The notes beneath the pieces were generated by a model. The model saw nothing but the letters and a program-made list of their open reading frames with translations, had not been told where the DNA came from and made no database searches. This document shows positions 1 to 7,719 of a DNA stretch of 32,268 nucleotides, piece by piece. The first letter of the stretch is position 1. Each line of letters starts with the position of its first letter. A program made the translations under genes and the position numbers. Origin of the DNA: Staphylococcus epidermidis (GTDB lineage Bacteria; Bacillota_I; Bacilli_A; RFN20; CAG-826); contig CAMBSI010000007.1 in assembly GCA_945870555.1 (NCBI GenBank), positions 1 to 32,268 on the forward strand, written 5' to 3'.

Positions 1-1
1 A

Positions 2-925
2 GGATGGCAACAAGGTGGGTATTCCTATACCGCGCCAAATCAAAACACCTTGGATGCTTCCTTAGGAACCTTGGCGGATTTAACATCCTTTCAAGAAACC
101 TTAAATAGCAGTCCAACCCAACTTCGCTTGGCAATTGACCCGAATCGTGCTTATACACGCGGCCGTGGTTATACCAATCAAGATATTCTTCAATCGATTG
201 GCCAAGAATTTATTCAACATGGCGCGTATTACCATTTAACCGAGACTGCTGGTCATGCGCTGCAAGTTGACATGAAGGACCGGTTACAAGGTTGGGGATT
301 TACCGGTGCAGCGATTGAAACGATTGGTGAACACATGTCGAGTCATTTTGGTCAGGTCGACACAACTAAAGAAGCAAGTATCGATCATCTTCAAACACAG
401 CTCACCATCGACGATGGGGTGTTTCGACCGATGAGTTATAGTTGGAACGCTGGCCAATTATTTGATGTACCGATGTATTCAAGTGAACAAAAGCGATTAA
501 CCGATACGATCCCATTACTCCCTTACATGATGAAAGGATATCGTCATGGGTTCGGTCGAGCAGGAAATTTCTTTTCAAACACATCCAATGAATTACTACG
601 CATGATTGATTATGGTTTATACCCATCCTTTTTTGTCACCGAAGCAAGTGCATATGACCTCATCGACACGGGTTCTGAACACATCTTTACATCACGTTAT
701 CTCGATTGGAAACCTGAAATGCAACGGCAATATGCGTTTCTATCAGAAGCATTACAATCAACGATTGGCAAACGGGTCATGCAACGAGAAGTCCTTGCAT
801 TAGGTTTAGTCTGCATTACGTATGAAGACGGAACCCATCTTTATGTCAATTATAGTGGGACCGATTTCCAAAGTGAGGATGGTTTAGTCCCAGCATTAGG
901 CTACCTTGTCCAGGTGGGAACGTAA
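2..925 (+). CDS. DUF5696-type protein, C-terminal part (5' truncated by window edge)
   Basis: The frame is open from the first base of the window (reading GWQQGGYSY...), so the TTG at 50 given in the ORF track is not the start and the gene begins upstream. About 308 residues are present. The C-terminal pattern (a RMIDYGLYPSFFVTE stretch, then a TSRYLDWKPE-like stretch, then a VNYSGTDF-like end) resembles the large DUF5696 proteins that often sit beside carbohydrate ABC transporter genes in Firmicutes. That family has no settled function; it is thought to be glycan-related and may have a glycosidase-like fold. The next gene starts one base after the stop, so the two are cotranscribed. The family name is from memory of the pattern, not from a search. 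A solute-binding protein gene is probably further upstream, outside the window. Confidence 0.65.
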   Translation, partial: GWQQGGYSYTAPNQNTLDASLGTLADLTSFQETLNSSPTQLRLAIDPNRAYTRGRGYTNQDILQSIGQEFIQHGAYYHLTETAGHALQVDMKDRLQGWGFTGAAIETIGEHMSSHFGQVDTTKEASIDHLQTQLTIDDGVFRPMSYSWNAGQLFDVPMYSSEQKRLTDTIPLLPYMMKGYRHGFGRAGNFFSNTSNELLRMIDYGLYPSFFVTEASAYDLIDTGSEHIFTSRYLDWKPEMQRQYAFLSEALQSTIGKRVMQREVLALGLVCITYEDGTHLYVNYSGTDFQSEDGLVPALGYLVQVGT

Positions 926-926
926 G

Positions 927-1871
927 ATGAAATCACCGATGATTCATAAAAAAATGAACCGTTTCCAACGTTGGTATCAACGTTTAAAACCATCGTATCG
1001 TGAAGGTTTATCTGGATATGCCTTTATTAGTGTATGGTTATTTGGTTTTATCTTCCTGACGATGATTCCCCTCATTGAATCGCTGATCTATGCGTTCCAA
1101 CGTATCACGATTGTCGGCGGTGAAGGCATACGCCTTGTCTATATCGGCTTTGAAAACTTCATCACCTTATTTACCACGGACTTAACCTTCTTATCGCGTT
1201 TACAAGATTTTGTATCGGAAATGATTTTATTTGTCCCGGTCATGAATATCCTCGCGATCTTAATTGCGATTTTATTAAATCGTCAATTTAAGTTTCGGGG
1301 ATTTTTCCGGGCCATCTTTTTCTTACCGGTGATCATTACTTCTGGTCCCGTCATTGCCGAATTGCTTCGCCAAGGGGCGGGAACGTTACCAACGTTAACC
1401 GAATCTGGTTTTCTTGATGTGCTTGAACAGTTATTACCATCTTTTTTAAATGCACCACTACAATCCTTATTTTCTCAAATCATTTTTATGCTTTGGTTTT
1501 CTGGTGTACAAGTGGTCTTATATTTAGCCGGTTTACAAAAGCTCGATCAAAGCATGTATGAAGCTGCACAAATCGATGGGGCGAATGTATGGGAATCTTT
1601 TTGGAAGATCACCTTACCATCCTTACGACCGATGATTTTGGTGTCGTCGATTTATACGATTGTCACCTTAGCAACCTTTGCGAATAATTCGATTATTTTA
1701 TGGATTTCCAGTGTTATGTTTAATCCAAACCTTGGATATGGTTATGCGTCTGCACTTGCTTGGGTTTATTTCTTGGTCATTGCCATTCTGCTCATGATTT
1801 CGACGCGCTTGATTCAACCAAAACAAAAGCAATACAAAGTCTTAAAAGAATATGACCGGTACAAACGATGA
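927..1871 (+). CDS. Carbohydrate ABC transporter permease (MalF/UgpA/LplB type)
   Basis: This is a membrane permease of a sugar ABC importer, 314 residues from the ATG at 927. The ORF track's TTG at 906 is less likely, because an AGGTGG ribosome site lies about ten bases before 927 and the upstream gene stops at 925. It has about six hydrophobic segments. The cytoplasmic EAA loop, which docks the ATPase subunit, is clear near the C-terminal third (YEAAQIDGANVWESFW followed by LPSLRP). It pairs with the next permease, whose ATG overlaps this stop (ATGA). No ATPase gene is in the window; such importers often share a general MsmX-type ATPase encoded elsewhere. From context the substrate is likely a beta-1,2-gluco-oligosaccharide, which is inference. 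Confidence 0.93.
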   Translation: MKSPMIHKKMNRFQRWYQRLKPSYREGLSGYAFISVWLFGFIFLTMIPLIESLIYAFQRITIVGGEGIRLVYIGFENFITLFTTDLTFLSRLQDFVSEMILFVPVMNILAILIAILLNRQFKFRGFFRAIFFLPVIITSGPVIAELLRQGAGTLPTLTESGFLDVLEQLLPSFLNAPLQSLFSQIIFMLWFSGVQVVLYLAGLQKLDQSMYEAAQIDGANVWESFWKITLPSLRPMILVSSIYTIVTLATFANNSIILWISSVMFNPNLGYGYASALAWVYFLVIAILLMISTRLIQPKQKQYKVLKEYDRYKR

Positions 1872-2797
1872 ATACCAAGATGAATCAAAAACATCAGATG
1901 TCACTACGGCGTAAGCTTTTGGGGATGAAATTGACCGACGGATTATTCTTTAAAGTTCTTTTATATGCGTTATTAATTATTATTGGGTTTGTTTATATTT
2001 ATCCGTTATTACACATGCTGTCGTATAGCTTAAAGAGTCTTGCGGATTTACTTGATCCAACGATTAATGTTTTACCATCGTCGCTATATTTAAATAACTT
2101 TATCGATGCCTTTGCGGTTTTAGAATACGGAACCCTGTTACTTGAAACCTTATTGGTAACGTTAGTTCCTGCGATCATGCAAACCTTGGTCGCATCCTTG
2201 ATTGGATATGGGTTTGCAAGATTTCAATTCCCACTCAAGAAAATGTGGTTTGCATTATTACTGGCAACGTATATTATTCCTCCTCAAGTGACGATGATTC
2301 CACGGTATGTCCTATTCTTTGACCTTGGGATTTTAGAAACCGTTTTCTCCATCATCATTCCCGCTTCGTTGGGTCAAGGAGTGTCAAGTGCCATTTTCGT
2401 TCTTATCTTTTATCAATTTTATTTAATGGTACCAAAAGCACTTGATGAAGCCGCCCAGTTAGATGGGGCAACCAAATGGATGGTTTACACCAAGGTTGCG
2501 GTTCCTTTATCTTTGCCATCTTTCCTCACCGCCTTCTTATTTAGCTTTGTCTGGTACTGGAATGAAACCTACATCATGCGTTTATTTCTAGGCAACGGTG
2601 GAGAAACCTTGTTACTAAGACTGTATAATTTTGTGAGTGCGTATAACGCGATTATCGGCGGCGGAAATGATTATGCCAACGAGGCCATCCGTATGGCAGC
2701 GACGTTATTAATCATTGCCCCACTCGTTGTGGCATACTTTATCTTACAACGCTTATTTATTGAAGGTATTGATCGTAGTGGCATCACAGGAGAATAA
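1868..2797 (+). CDS. Carbohydrate ABC transporter permease (MalG/AraQ type)
   Basis: This is the second permease of the sugar importer, 309 residues. It has a short basic N-terminus, a first membrane segment around residues 30-50 and about six segments overall. The EAA motif DEAAQLDGATKW is followed by the usual VPLSLPSF stretch. The start overlaps the stop of the first permease by four bases, which implies translational coupling and a heterodimeric pore. The last residues (RLFIEGIDRSGITGE) resemble the typical C-terminus of this family (FIEGLTAGAVKG). An AGGAG site at its 3' end serves the following glucanase gene. Confidence 0.94.
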   Translation: MNTKMNQKHQMSLRRKLLGMKLTDGLFFKVLLYALLIIIGFVYIYPLLHMLSYSLKSLADLLDPTINVLPSSLYLNNFIDAFAVLEYGTLLLETLLVTLVPAIMQTLVASLIGYGFARFQFPLKKMWFALLLATYIIPPQVTMIPRYVLFFDLGILETVFSIIIPASLGQGVSSAIFVLIFYQFYLMVPKALDEAAQLDGATKWMVYTKVAVPLSLPSFLTAFLFSFVWYWNETYIMRLFLGNGGETLLLRLYNFVSAYNAIIGGGNDYANEAIRMAATLLIIAPLVVAYFILQRLFIEGIDRSGITGE

Positions 2798-2798
2798 G

Positions 2799-4175
2799 AT
2801 GAAAACCATTTATCCAACGTTGCTGATGTTCCTCTTCGTCGTCAGTTGCACACCATCGGAATCGAGTTCCGAGCTTAGTTCATCATCGTTAACGAGTAGT
2901 GAACAAACCTTACTTGCAGCAAGAGAAGCTCTTTACACTGAACAAGAAAAATCATTTAACTTTTTTTGGGAAACCACCACGACCGCAAATGTTGCGGGTT
3001 TTGGCTTAAGTCGTGATCGTTGGCCGGGTAACCCAACGATTGCCTCCATCGCGTCGGTGGGGTTTGCCTTGGCTTCGATTCCAAGTGGTGTTCATCAAGG
3101 CTTTATTAGCCGAGCAGAAGGTGAAGCGCGTGTCCTTGGTACCTTAAATTCATTAATGAATATGACCAGGGTTGAAGGTTTTTATTATCACTGGGTGAAT
3201 ATGACCACTGGTGCAAGAGAATGGAATAGCGAAGTATCGATTATTGATACGGGCTTGATGTTAGCAGGAGCGATTGTCGCCGCCGAATACTTCGGTGGGG
3301 AGATTGCAACCCTAGTTGAAGAAATCTATTTAGATGTGAATTGGGATTGGTATACAAAAGTTACCTCGAGTACGAATAAAGAATTTTATATGAGTTATCG
3401 TCCTAACGAAGGTCATCGTGGCGCATGGGATCACTTTGCGGAACAAATGATTTTATATGTGTTGGCAGCAGGTCATCCAGATTTTTCTCATGGTGATGAT
3501 CTTTATAAAACACTCGTCAGTCGCTCATTTAACAACAACTATATTCGCGGTTATACCTCAACCAAAACACAAGAAGTGGTTGCACCGTTTATTTATAGTT
3601 ATGATGGCTCATTATTTCAACATCAATTTTCTCATGCGTTTATCGACTTTCGCAGTATCCAAGACGAAGCGGAAATCAATTGGTTCGAAAATGCAAGACG
3701 TGCAACCAGGGCAAATTATTTATACACACAAGATTTTTCTCATCGGTATTTAACGTATCATGAAACCTCATGGGGTCTTTCTGCTGGAGATGGACCAAAT
3801 GAATATCGCGCATACGGTGCCCAACCTGCAAAAGCGAATGCGCATAATGGCACGATTGTTCCCTACGCTGCAGTGGCATCCATTAATTACCTTGAAGAAG
3901 AAAGTTTGTTGGCCACCCTTAACTACGCCTCGATAACCCAATTACAAACTACTTATGGTTTTGCGGATGCTTATAACTTAGGACCAGTTGATGATGCGTA
4001 TAATCAAACAATTGCGAATTTAACCCCATGGTACGATCTGCATGTGTTAGGGATTGATAAGGGCATTTCGTTGTTAATGATTGAAAATTATCGAAGTGAA
4101 TTAATTTGGGACATGTTTATGGCGAATGATTTTGTTCAAACCGGTTTAGACGTACTCGGATTCCAAACCGTCTAA
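2799..4175 (+). CDS. Secreted GH144-type endo-beta-1,2-glucanase lipoprotein
   Basis: Start is the ATG at 2799, behind AGGAG; the track's 2715 start would bury the signal peptide. The product has 458 residues. A lipoprotein signal ends in lipobox VVSC (Cys17) and is followed by a Ser-rich linker to about residue 35. The rest is one alpha/alpha-barrel domain of the family labelled putative glucoamylase in Pfam, which contains the GH144 endo-beta-1,2-glucanases. Family hallmarks are FNFFWE (53-58), a SIASVGFAL stretch (83-91), GFYYHW (127-132), the acidic run around E145 and D150, DHFAEQ (211-216), and the end GIDKG...MIENYRS...DVLGF. Which acids are catalytic cannot be fixed here. It should cut beta-1,2-glucan outside the cell. 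It is last in the operon with the two permeases. The GH94 phosphorylase downstream is the main reason to prefer beta-1,2-glucan as substrate. Confidence 0.8.
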   Translation: MKTIYPTLLMFLFVVSCTPSESSSELSSSSLTSSEQTLLAAREALYTEQEKSFNFFWETTTTANVAGFGLSRDRWPGNPTIASIASVGFALASIPSGVHQGFISRAEGEARVLGTLNSLMNMTRVEGFYYHWVNMTTGAREWNSEVSIIDTGLMLAGAIVAAEYFGGEIATLVEEIYLDVNWDWYTKVTSSTNKEFYMSYRPNEGHRGAWDHFAEQMILYVLAAGHPDFSHGDDLYKTLVSRSFNNNYIRGYTSTKTQEVVAPFIYSYDGSLFQHQFSHAFIDFRSIQDEAEINWFENARRATRANYLYTQDFSHRYLTYHETSWGLSAGDGPNEYRAYGAQPAKANAHNGTIVPYAAVASINYLEEESLLATLNYASITQLQTTYGFADAYNLGPVDDAYNQTIANLTPWYDLHVLGIDKGISLLMIENYRSELIWDMFMANDFVQTGLDVLGFQTV

Positions 4176-4181
4176 TTCCTA

Positions 4182-4210
4182 TTGACGATGTAACCGCTTT
4201 CACCTATAAT
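4182..4210 (+). promoter_or_regulatory. SigA-type promoter of the CBM/GH operon
   Basis: TTGACG (4182-4187), a 17-base spacer and a perfect TATAAT (4205-4210), seven bases after the stop of the glucanase gene. Start of transcription is expected near 4217. This is the only strong promoter seen for the genes from 4368 to 17167. Confidence 0.85.
4189..4202 (+). promoter_or_regulatory. cre-like site (CcpA catabolite repression) inside the promoter spacer
   Basis: TGTAACCGCTTTCA fits the cre consensus TGWNANCGNTNWCA at every fixed position. It lies wholly between the -35 and -10 boxes, where a bound repressor would exclude RNA polymerase. CcpA itself is not in the window, so the regulator is inferred from the motif. 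Confidence 0.75.
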
Positions 4211-4219
4211 TAATTTATC

Positions 4220-4229
4220 GAAACGTTTC
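4220..4229 (+). promoter_or_regulatory. Palindromic LacI-family operator at the transcription start
   Basis: GAAACGTTTC is a perfect 10-base palindrome with the central CG typical of LacI-family operators. It lies from about +3 to +12 of the predicted start site. The LacI-family regulator at 9313-10275 in the same operon is the natural candidate to bind it. That would give induction by an imported oligosaccharide on top of catabolite repression. Confidence 0.65.
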
Positions 4230-4298
4230 AATTGACGAATAACCATCAATTAGTATTGTTGCCATCGATGATTATTCAAAATCAATTGAACCAAACTG

Positions 4299-4326
4299 AT
4301 TAACCTTCTTGAGGAGGTTGGTTAAT
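4299..4326 (+). promoter_or_regulatory. Inverted repeat / leader hairpin over a Shine-Dalgarno site
   Basis: ATTAACC (4299-4305) and GGTTAAT (4320-4326) form a perfect 7-base inverted repeat. An alternative hairpin AACCTTC-TTGA-GGAGGTT (4302-4319) buries the GAGGAGG ribosome site of the short leader ORF. The two pairings compete. No T-run follows, so it is not a terminator. Confidence 0.45.
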
Positions 4327-4351
4327 GAGCAATCTAGCCGTTATTCATTAA
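4325..4351 (+). CDS. Possible 8-codon leader peptide (uORF)
   Basis: ATG at 4325 opens an eight-codon frame (MSNLAVIH) that stops at 4349-4351. It sits seven bases behind a near-perfect GAGGAGG site at 4311-4317, stronger than that of most genes in the window. The stop lies just before the ribosome site of the large lipoprotein gene (AAAAGGAG, 4353-4360). It could be a translated leader coupling ribosome traffic to the next gene, or a chance frame behind a conserved RNA stem. There is no homology evidence at this length. Confidence 0.3.
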   Translation: MSNLAVIH

Positions 4352-4367
4352 GAAAAGGAGAATTTAA

Positions 4368-6407
4368 ATGAATAAGAAACACTTACTTGTCTTGTCTTCA
4401 TTGACTGCGTTGTTTCTCGTTGCATGTGGTGAAGCGTCCTCATCATCACTGACCCCAAGTTCCTCTTCCTCGTCAACTACATCCTCAAGTTCCTCCGTTT
4501 CCTCATCTACCTCGATTGATTCGGACGAAACATGGGGCATCATCAACGGTGACTTCGAAGATGCGTCTGATGACTTCGCTTTCCAATCCGCTGGTTGGAA
4601 TACCTTCATTGGTGGAGAAGTCGATGGTATCGTTGCCTCCGCTTCCTATGAAACCGAAGGCGAAAATCAATATGGTGCAATTAATATTGAATCTGTGACG
4701 GAAGCTACCCAATGGTGGCACGCCCAAATTAGACAAAACGGTGTTTATGTATATGCTTCCGGATCGTATGTTCTAAGTTTTAAAGTCCGCGCTTCCGCAG
4801 CCCGTACGATTCGCGTTCAATTACAAGGTGGCGGTCTTACCTCTAAACCAACCAGTCTAAATGAAGCCGCCATTGCAGTTGGCACAAGTTGGGAAACCAA
4901 GACGATTAATTTCACAGCTCCTTCTGACGCGGTCAATGCTGAATTACAATTTGGTATCGGGCCGGATTCATTCTTGCCAAGTGATTTAGTTGGTTTTGCA
5001 AGAAGCTTTGCTGAAGTTCATTTAGATGATGTCAAAATTGAAATTGGCGAACCTTTACCAAACCAAGCTCCTACCATTAGTGGTGGCGATGTGGTTGGTC
5101 AAGCTGGCGAACTCTTATTAGTGAAGTCTGGCTTAACCGTACGTGATGATTATGATACAAACTTAGCTTTAGCAGATGTCACGGCAATTGATGTTACCAA
5201 TGGTACCAAATTAAATGCTGCTTCTCCTGCTGCTGGTTTCTATACCTTTATGTATGTGCTCACCGACTCAGAAGGTCTTGTCGGCACTCACACACGTAAC
5301 ATCATCATTACCAATCCAGATCAATTATTGAATAACACTCAATTTACCCAATGGGGAACATCTGGCATGCCAGCCGGTTGGACCAAATGGAACGAAGACA
5401 ACAACGGTGGCCAACGTGTTACCGCTGGCGTCATGCCTCATTTACTTCCAGAATCATTATTAGGTAATGTCGTTAATGGTGACTTCTCCGATGGCACTGA
5501 AAATTTCTTGACTTCCGCAGGATGGAAAACGTTTATCGCCGATGAAGAAATCGATGGCATTGCTGCAACCATGGGCATCACCGATGGTGTCGGTGTGTTT
5601 ACCACAACCGCATCAACGTCTGCAACCCATTTCTGGCATGGTCAAATTCGCCAAGAAAATATTCGCTTACCACAAGGTGATTTCACATTAGAATTCCGCG
5701 CGAAGACTTCAGAAGCAAGAACGATTCGTGTTGCCTTAGCTGGGGGCGGTATCGTCGCAACTGGTCGCGCGATTGACGAAGTTCCAGTCGTCTTAACCAC
5801 GGAATGGGACACGTATGAAATCGAATTCACCGCTCAAAACCATTCCTATGGTGCATTACTCCAATTCTTTACTGGTCCAGATCAATTCTTACCAGCGGAA
5901 TTAGCGGCACTTTATGCTTCTGAAACCGGAACCGTTTACTTAGATGATGTGGTGATCCGTTATGAAGATGCCCAATCTCCTGTTGCAACGATGGTTCCAA
6001 CCCTTGCGGTAGATTTATGGAGAATTGTTGACAGTGGCAATCCATGGGAAAACCAAATCAAGTATGAAAAGTTACCATTCTACGAAGGTGACTATACGTT
6101 AAACTTCAAAGCTTATGCAGATGAAGCACGTCCAATCATCCTCGCGATGGAAGGCAATGGTGGCGTTGCTCAACCGAATTTATATCGTACGGTTGAATTA
6201 ACCACAACCCCACAAGCGTTTAGTTATGACATTGAATTTATTGCTGACTCGGTGAATACCTCGAAGAATATGCAATTCTTTATGGGTTCCTTTAGCAACT
6301 TTGCAGAATTTGGTTCATGGTGGTCAGGTTTAGATCCAGTTGGTGTCGAAGATAATATCGAAACCATGGTCTATCTCTTTGATTTTAGCTTAGACAAAGT
6401 CGCCTAA
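4368..6407 (+). CDS. Ser-rich surface lipoprotein with three carbohydrate-binding modules
   Basis: 679 residues behind AAAAGGAG with seven-base spacing. The lipobox is LVAC (Cys20), followed by a Ser/Thr linker to about residue 52. Module A (about 57-228) is CBM4/9-like, starting with INGDFED and ending in LDDVKIEI. An Ig-like domain follows (about 233-317). Module B (about 365-535) is close to A (NGDF, SAGW.TFI, WH.QIRQ, EARTIRV, LPxxL, LDDVxI). Module C appears split: its first strand region (LNNTQFTQWG, 320-355) lies before B and the rest (541-679, with QIKYEKL, EARPIILA, YLFDF) after B. No catalytic domain is visible. As first gene after the strong promoter, with a terminator behind it, it is probably made in excess and captures glucan at the cell surface. 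The binding role is inferred from the domains. Confidence 0.8.
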   Translation: MNKKHLLVLSSLTALFLVACGEASSSSLTPSSSSSSTTSSSSSVSSSTSIDSDETWGIINGDFEDASDDFAFQSAGWNTFIGGEVDGIVASASYETEGENQYGAINIESVTEATQWWHAQIRQNGVYVYASGSYVLSFKVRASAARTIRVQLQGGGLTSKPTSLNEAAIAVGTSWETKTINFTAPSDAVNAELQFGIGPDSFLPSDLVGFARSFAEVHLDDVKIEIGEPLPNQAPTISGGDVVGQAGELLLVKSGLTVRDDYDTNLALADVTAIDVTNGTKLNAASPAAGFYTFMYVLTDSEGLVGTHTRNIIITNPDQLLNNTQFTQWGTSGMPAGWTKWNEDNNGGQRVTAGVMPHLLPESLLGNVVNGDFSDGTENFLTSAGWKTFIADEEIDGIAATMGITDGVGVFTTTASTSATHFWHGQIRQENIRLPQGDFTLEFRAKTSEARTIRVALAGGGIVATGRAIDEVPVVLTTEWDTYEIEFTAQNHSYGALLQFFTGPDQFLPAELAALYASETGTVYLDDVVIRYEDAQSPVATMVPTLAVDLWRIVDSGNPWENQIKYEKLPFYEGDYTLNFKAYADEARPIILAMEGNGGVAQPNLYRTVELTTTPQAFSYDIEFIADSVNTSKNMQFFMGSFSNFAEFGSWWSGLDPVGVEDNIETMVYLFDFSLDKVA

Positions 6408-6428
6408 TTCGGAGAAAACGAGTATATT

Positions 6429-6461
6429 AGGGATATGGTGGGAACACCATATCCCTTTTTT
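6429..6461 (+). terminator. Rho-independent terminator after the CBM lipoprotein
   Basis: A perfect 12-base stem AGGGATATGGTG / CACCATATCCCT with loop GGAA, followed by five T. Only 25 bases separate it from the next start codon and they hold no promoter. Downstream enzymes must therefore be fed by read-through, giving far more lipoprotein than enzyme. Confidence 0.92.
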
Positions 6462-6486
6462 AAGAAAGTGAAGGACTCTAAGACCT

Positions 6487-7719
6487 GTGAAACATAACCA
6501 TTCCTTGATTCAAGCAATTGAACAAACAGGTGTTAAATTTTTTCAAGATTTCACCAAGTTTAAGGGTGAAAAAGCCGATGGGCTGACCGTCGATCATACC
6601 GGTGATCTCAACTTAAGTTCAATCGCATCAACCGGATATTTCTTATCGAGTTTAGTCATCGGCGTTTCCCAAGGTTATCTGAAACGTGACCTTGCCATCA
6701 AACAAGCCATCACAACCTTAACCACCTTGCGTGACCATGTTCCTCATTACCATGGTTTCTTTAGTCATTTTGTCAACATTCATACCGGAGAACGACACAA
6801 AAAATCGGAGTATTCAACGATTGATAGTGCCTTGGCGTTTAATGGTATTCTCACGGTCGACCAATACTTTAAGGATCCAGCGATTCATCAACTTTCAGAA
6901 TCGATTTTAGGAAGGGTGAATTGGGATATTTTAATTCACCAACGTCAAGGGAAAACCCATTTTTACATGGCGTATAACCCGGATGCAGATGGTGATTATG
7001 TCAATGGAAAACCTGGTTATATTCATCATTGGAGTATGTTTGCAGAACAAATCATGATGTATGTCATGTATGCTGCAGTCGCAAAAGATCAAACCCTTGC
7101 ATTAAAACTATATGAAGATTTTGAACGTAAGTTAGTGACGTACAAGCAAGCAAGTTATTATTACACCCCAGGAAATACCTTATTTGTTTATCAATATCCA
7201 CAATGCTGGTTAGATTTAAAAAACATGAAGGATCGTCAAGGTATCAATTGGTTTGAGAACACACGTCAAGCGATTTATGGACATTATCAGTTAAGTCGCG
7301 ACATGGTGAAAACGTATCCTACTTTTGGAAATCATTATTTTGGATTTACCGCATCTTATGGCAGAAAAGGGTATCAAGTTTCAAGTGCATTACCCAATGT
7401 GATGAACAAACTTGACCATGATGGTAGCGTTGCCACGAATGCAATGATTGGTTCGCTTTACCACGCTCCTGAGATTGCCTTACCTGCGGTAGAACAATTA
7501 AAAAAAGATCAACGTTTATGGGATGAACGATATGGCTTTATCAACGCCTTTAACGATGATAAACCAGTTTGGTTATCGTCAAGATGGTTAGGGATCGATA
7601 AAGGTTTAGAACTATTAATGGCGAATGCTTATCTTCATCACGATGTGATGGACGCTTACATGCATCACCCACTCATTCAAAAAGGGATGAAAGTTCTCCA
7701 ATGGAAAAAAAACATATAA
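6487..7719 (+). CDS. Cytoplasmic GH144-like glycoside hydrolase
   Basis: 410 residues, GTG start behind GAAGGA; no signal peptide or lipobox, so it acts inside the cell. It is a paralogue of the lipoprotein at 2799-4175 over the whole catalytic domain. Shared landmarks are SSIASTGYFLSSL (44-56), HGFFSHFVN (89-97), SEYSTIDSAL (107-116, acids E108 and D113), HWSMFAEQ (181-188, E187) and a C-terminal GIDKGLELLM. All the acidic positions seen in the secreted copy are kept, so it is probably active. Likely role: processing imported beta-1,2-gluco-oligosaccharides, perhaps too long or too branched for the phosphorylase; an exo-type enzyme giving sophorose is possible. Its last 19 bases overlap the GH13 gene. 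The exact specificity is inference. Confidence 0.72.
   Translation: MKHNHSLIQAIEQTGVKFFQDFTKFKGEKADGLTVDHTGDLNLSSIASTGYFLSSLVIGVSQGYLKRDLAIKQAITTLTTLRDHVPHYHGFFSHFVNIHTGERHKKSEYSTIDSALAFNGILTVDQYFKDPAIHQLSESILGRVNWDILIHQRQGKTHFYMAYNPDADGDYVNGKPGYIHHWSMFAEQIMMYVMYAAVAKDQTLALKLYEDFERKLVTYKQASYYYTPGNTLFVYQYPQCWLDLKNMKDRQGINWFENTRQAIYGHYQLSRDMVKTYPTFGNHYFGFTASYGRKGYQVSSALPNVMNKLDHDGSVATNAMIGSLYHAPEIALPAVEQLKKDQRLWDERYGFINAFNDDKPVWLSSRWLGIDKGLELLMANAYLHHDVMDAYMHHPLIQKGMKVLQWKKNI

Noticed and set aside
2799-4175. Starch-type glucoamylase function
   Set aside because: The Pfam label of this domain says glucoamylase, but characterised relatives are GH144 beta-1,2-glucanases and the GH94/GH3 context agrees with those.
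4364-4609. Minus-strand ORF opposite the lipoprotein start
   Set aside because: It is the antisense of TCN-rich serine codons, giving an acidic low-complexity product; no start signals.
7701-7713. Run of eight A at the GH144/GH13 overlap as a programmed frameshift site
   Set aside because: Both genes have complete, separately recognisable domains and a normal overlap; a fusion of a finished GH144 end to GH13 is not needed.
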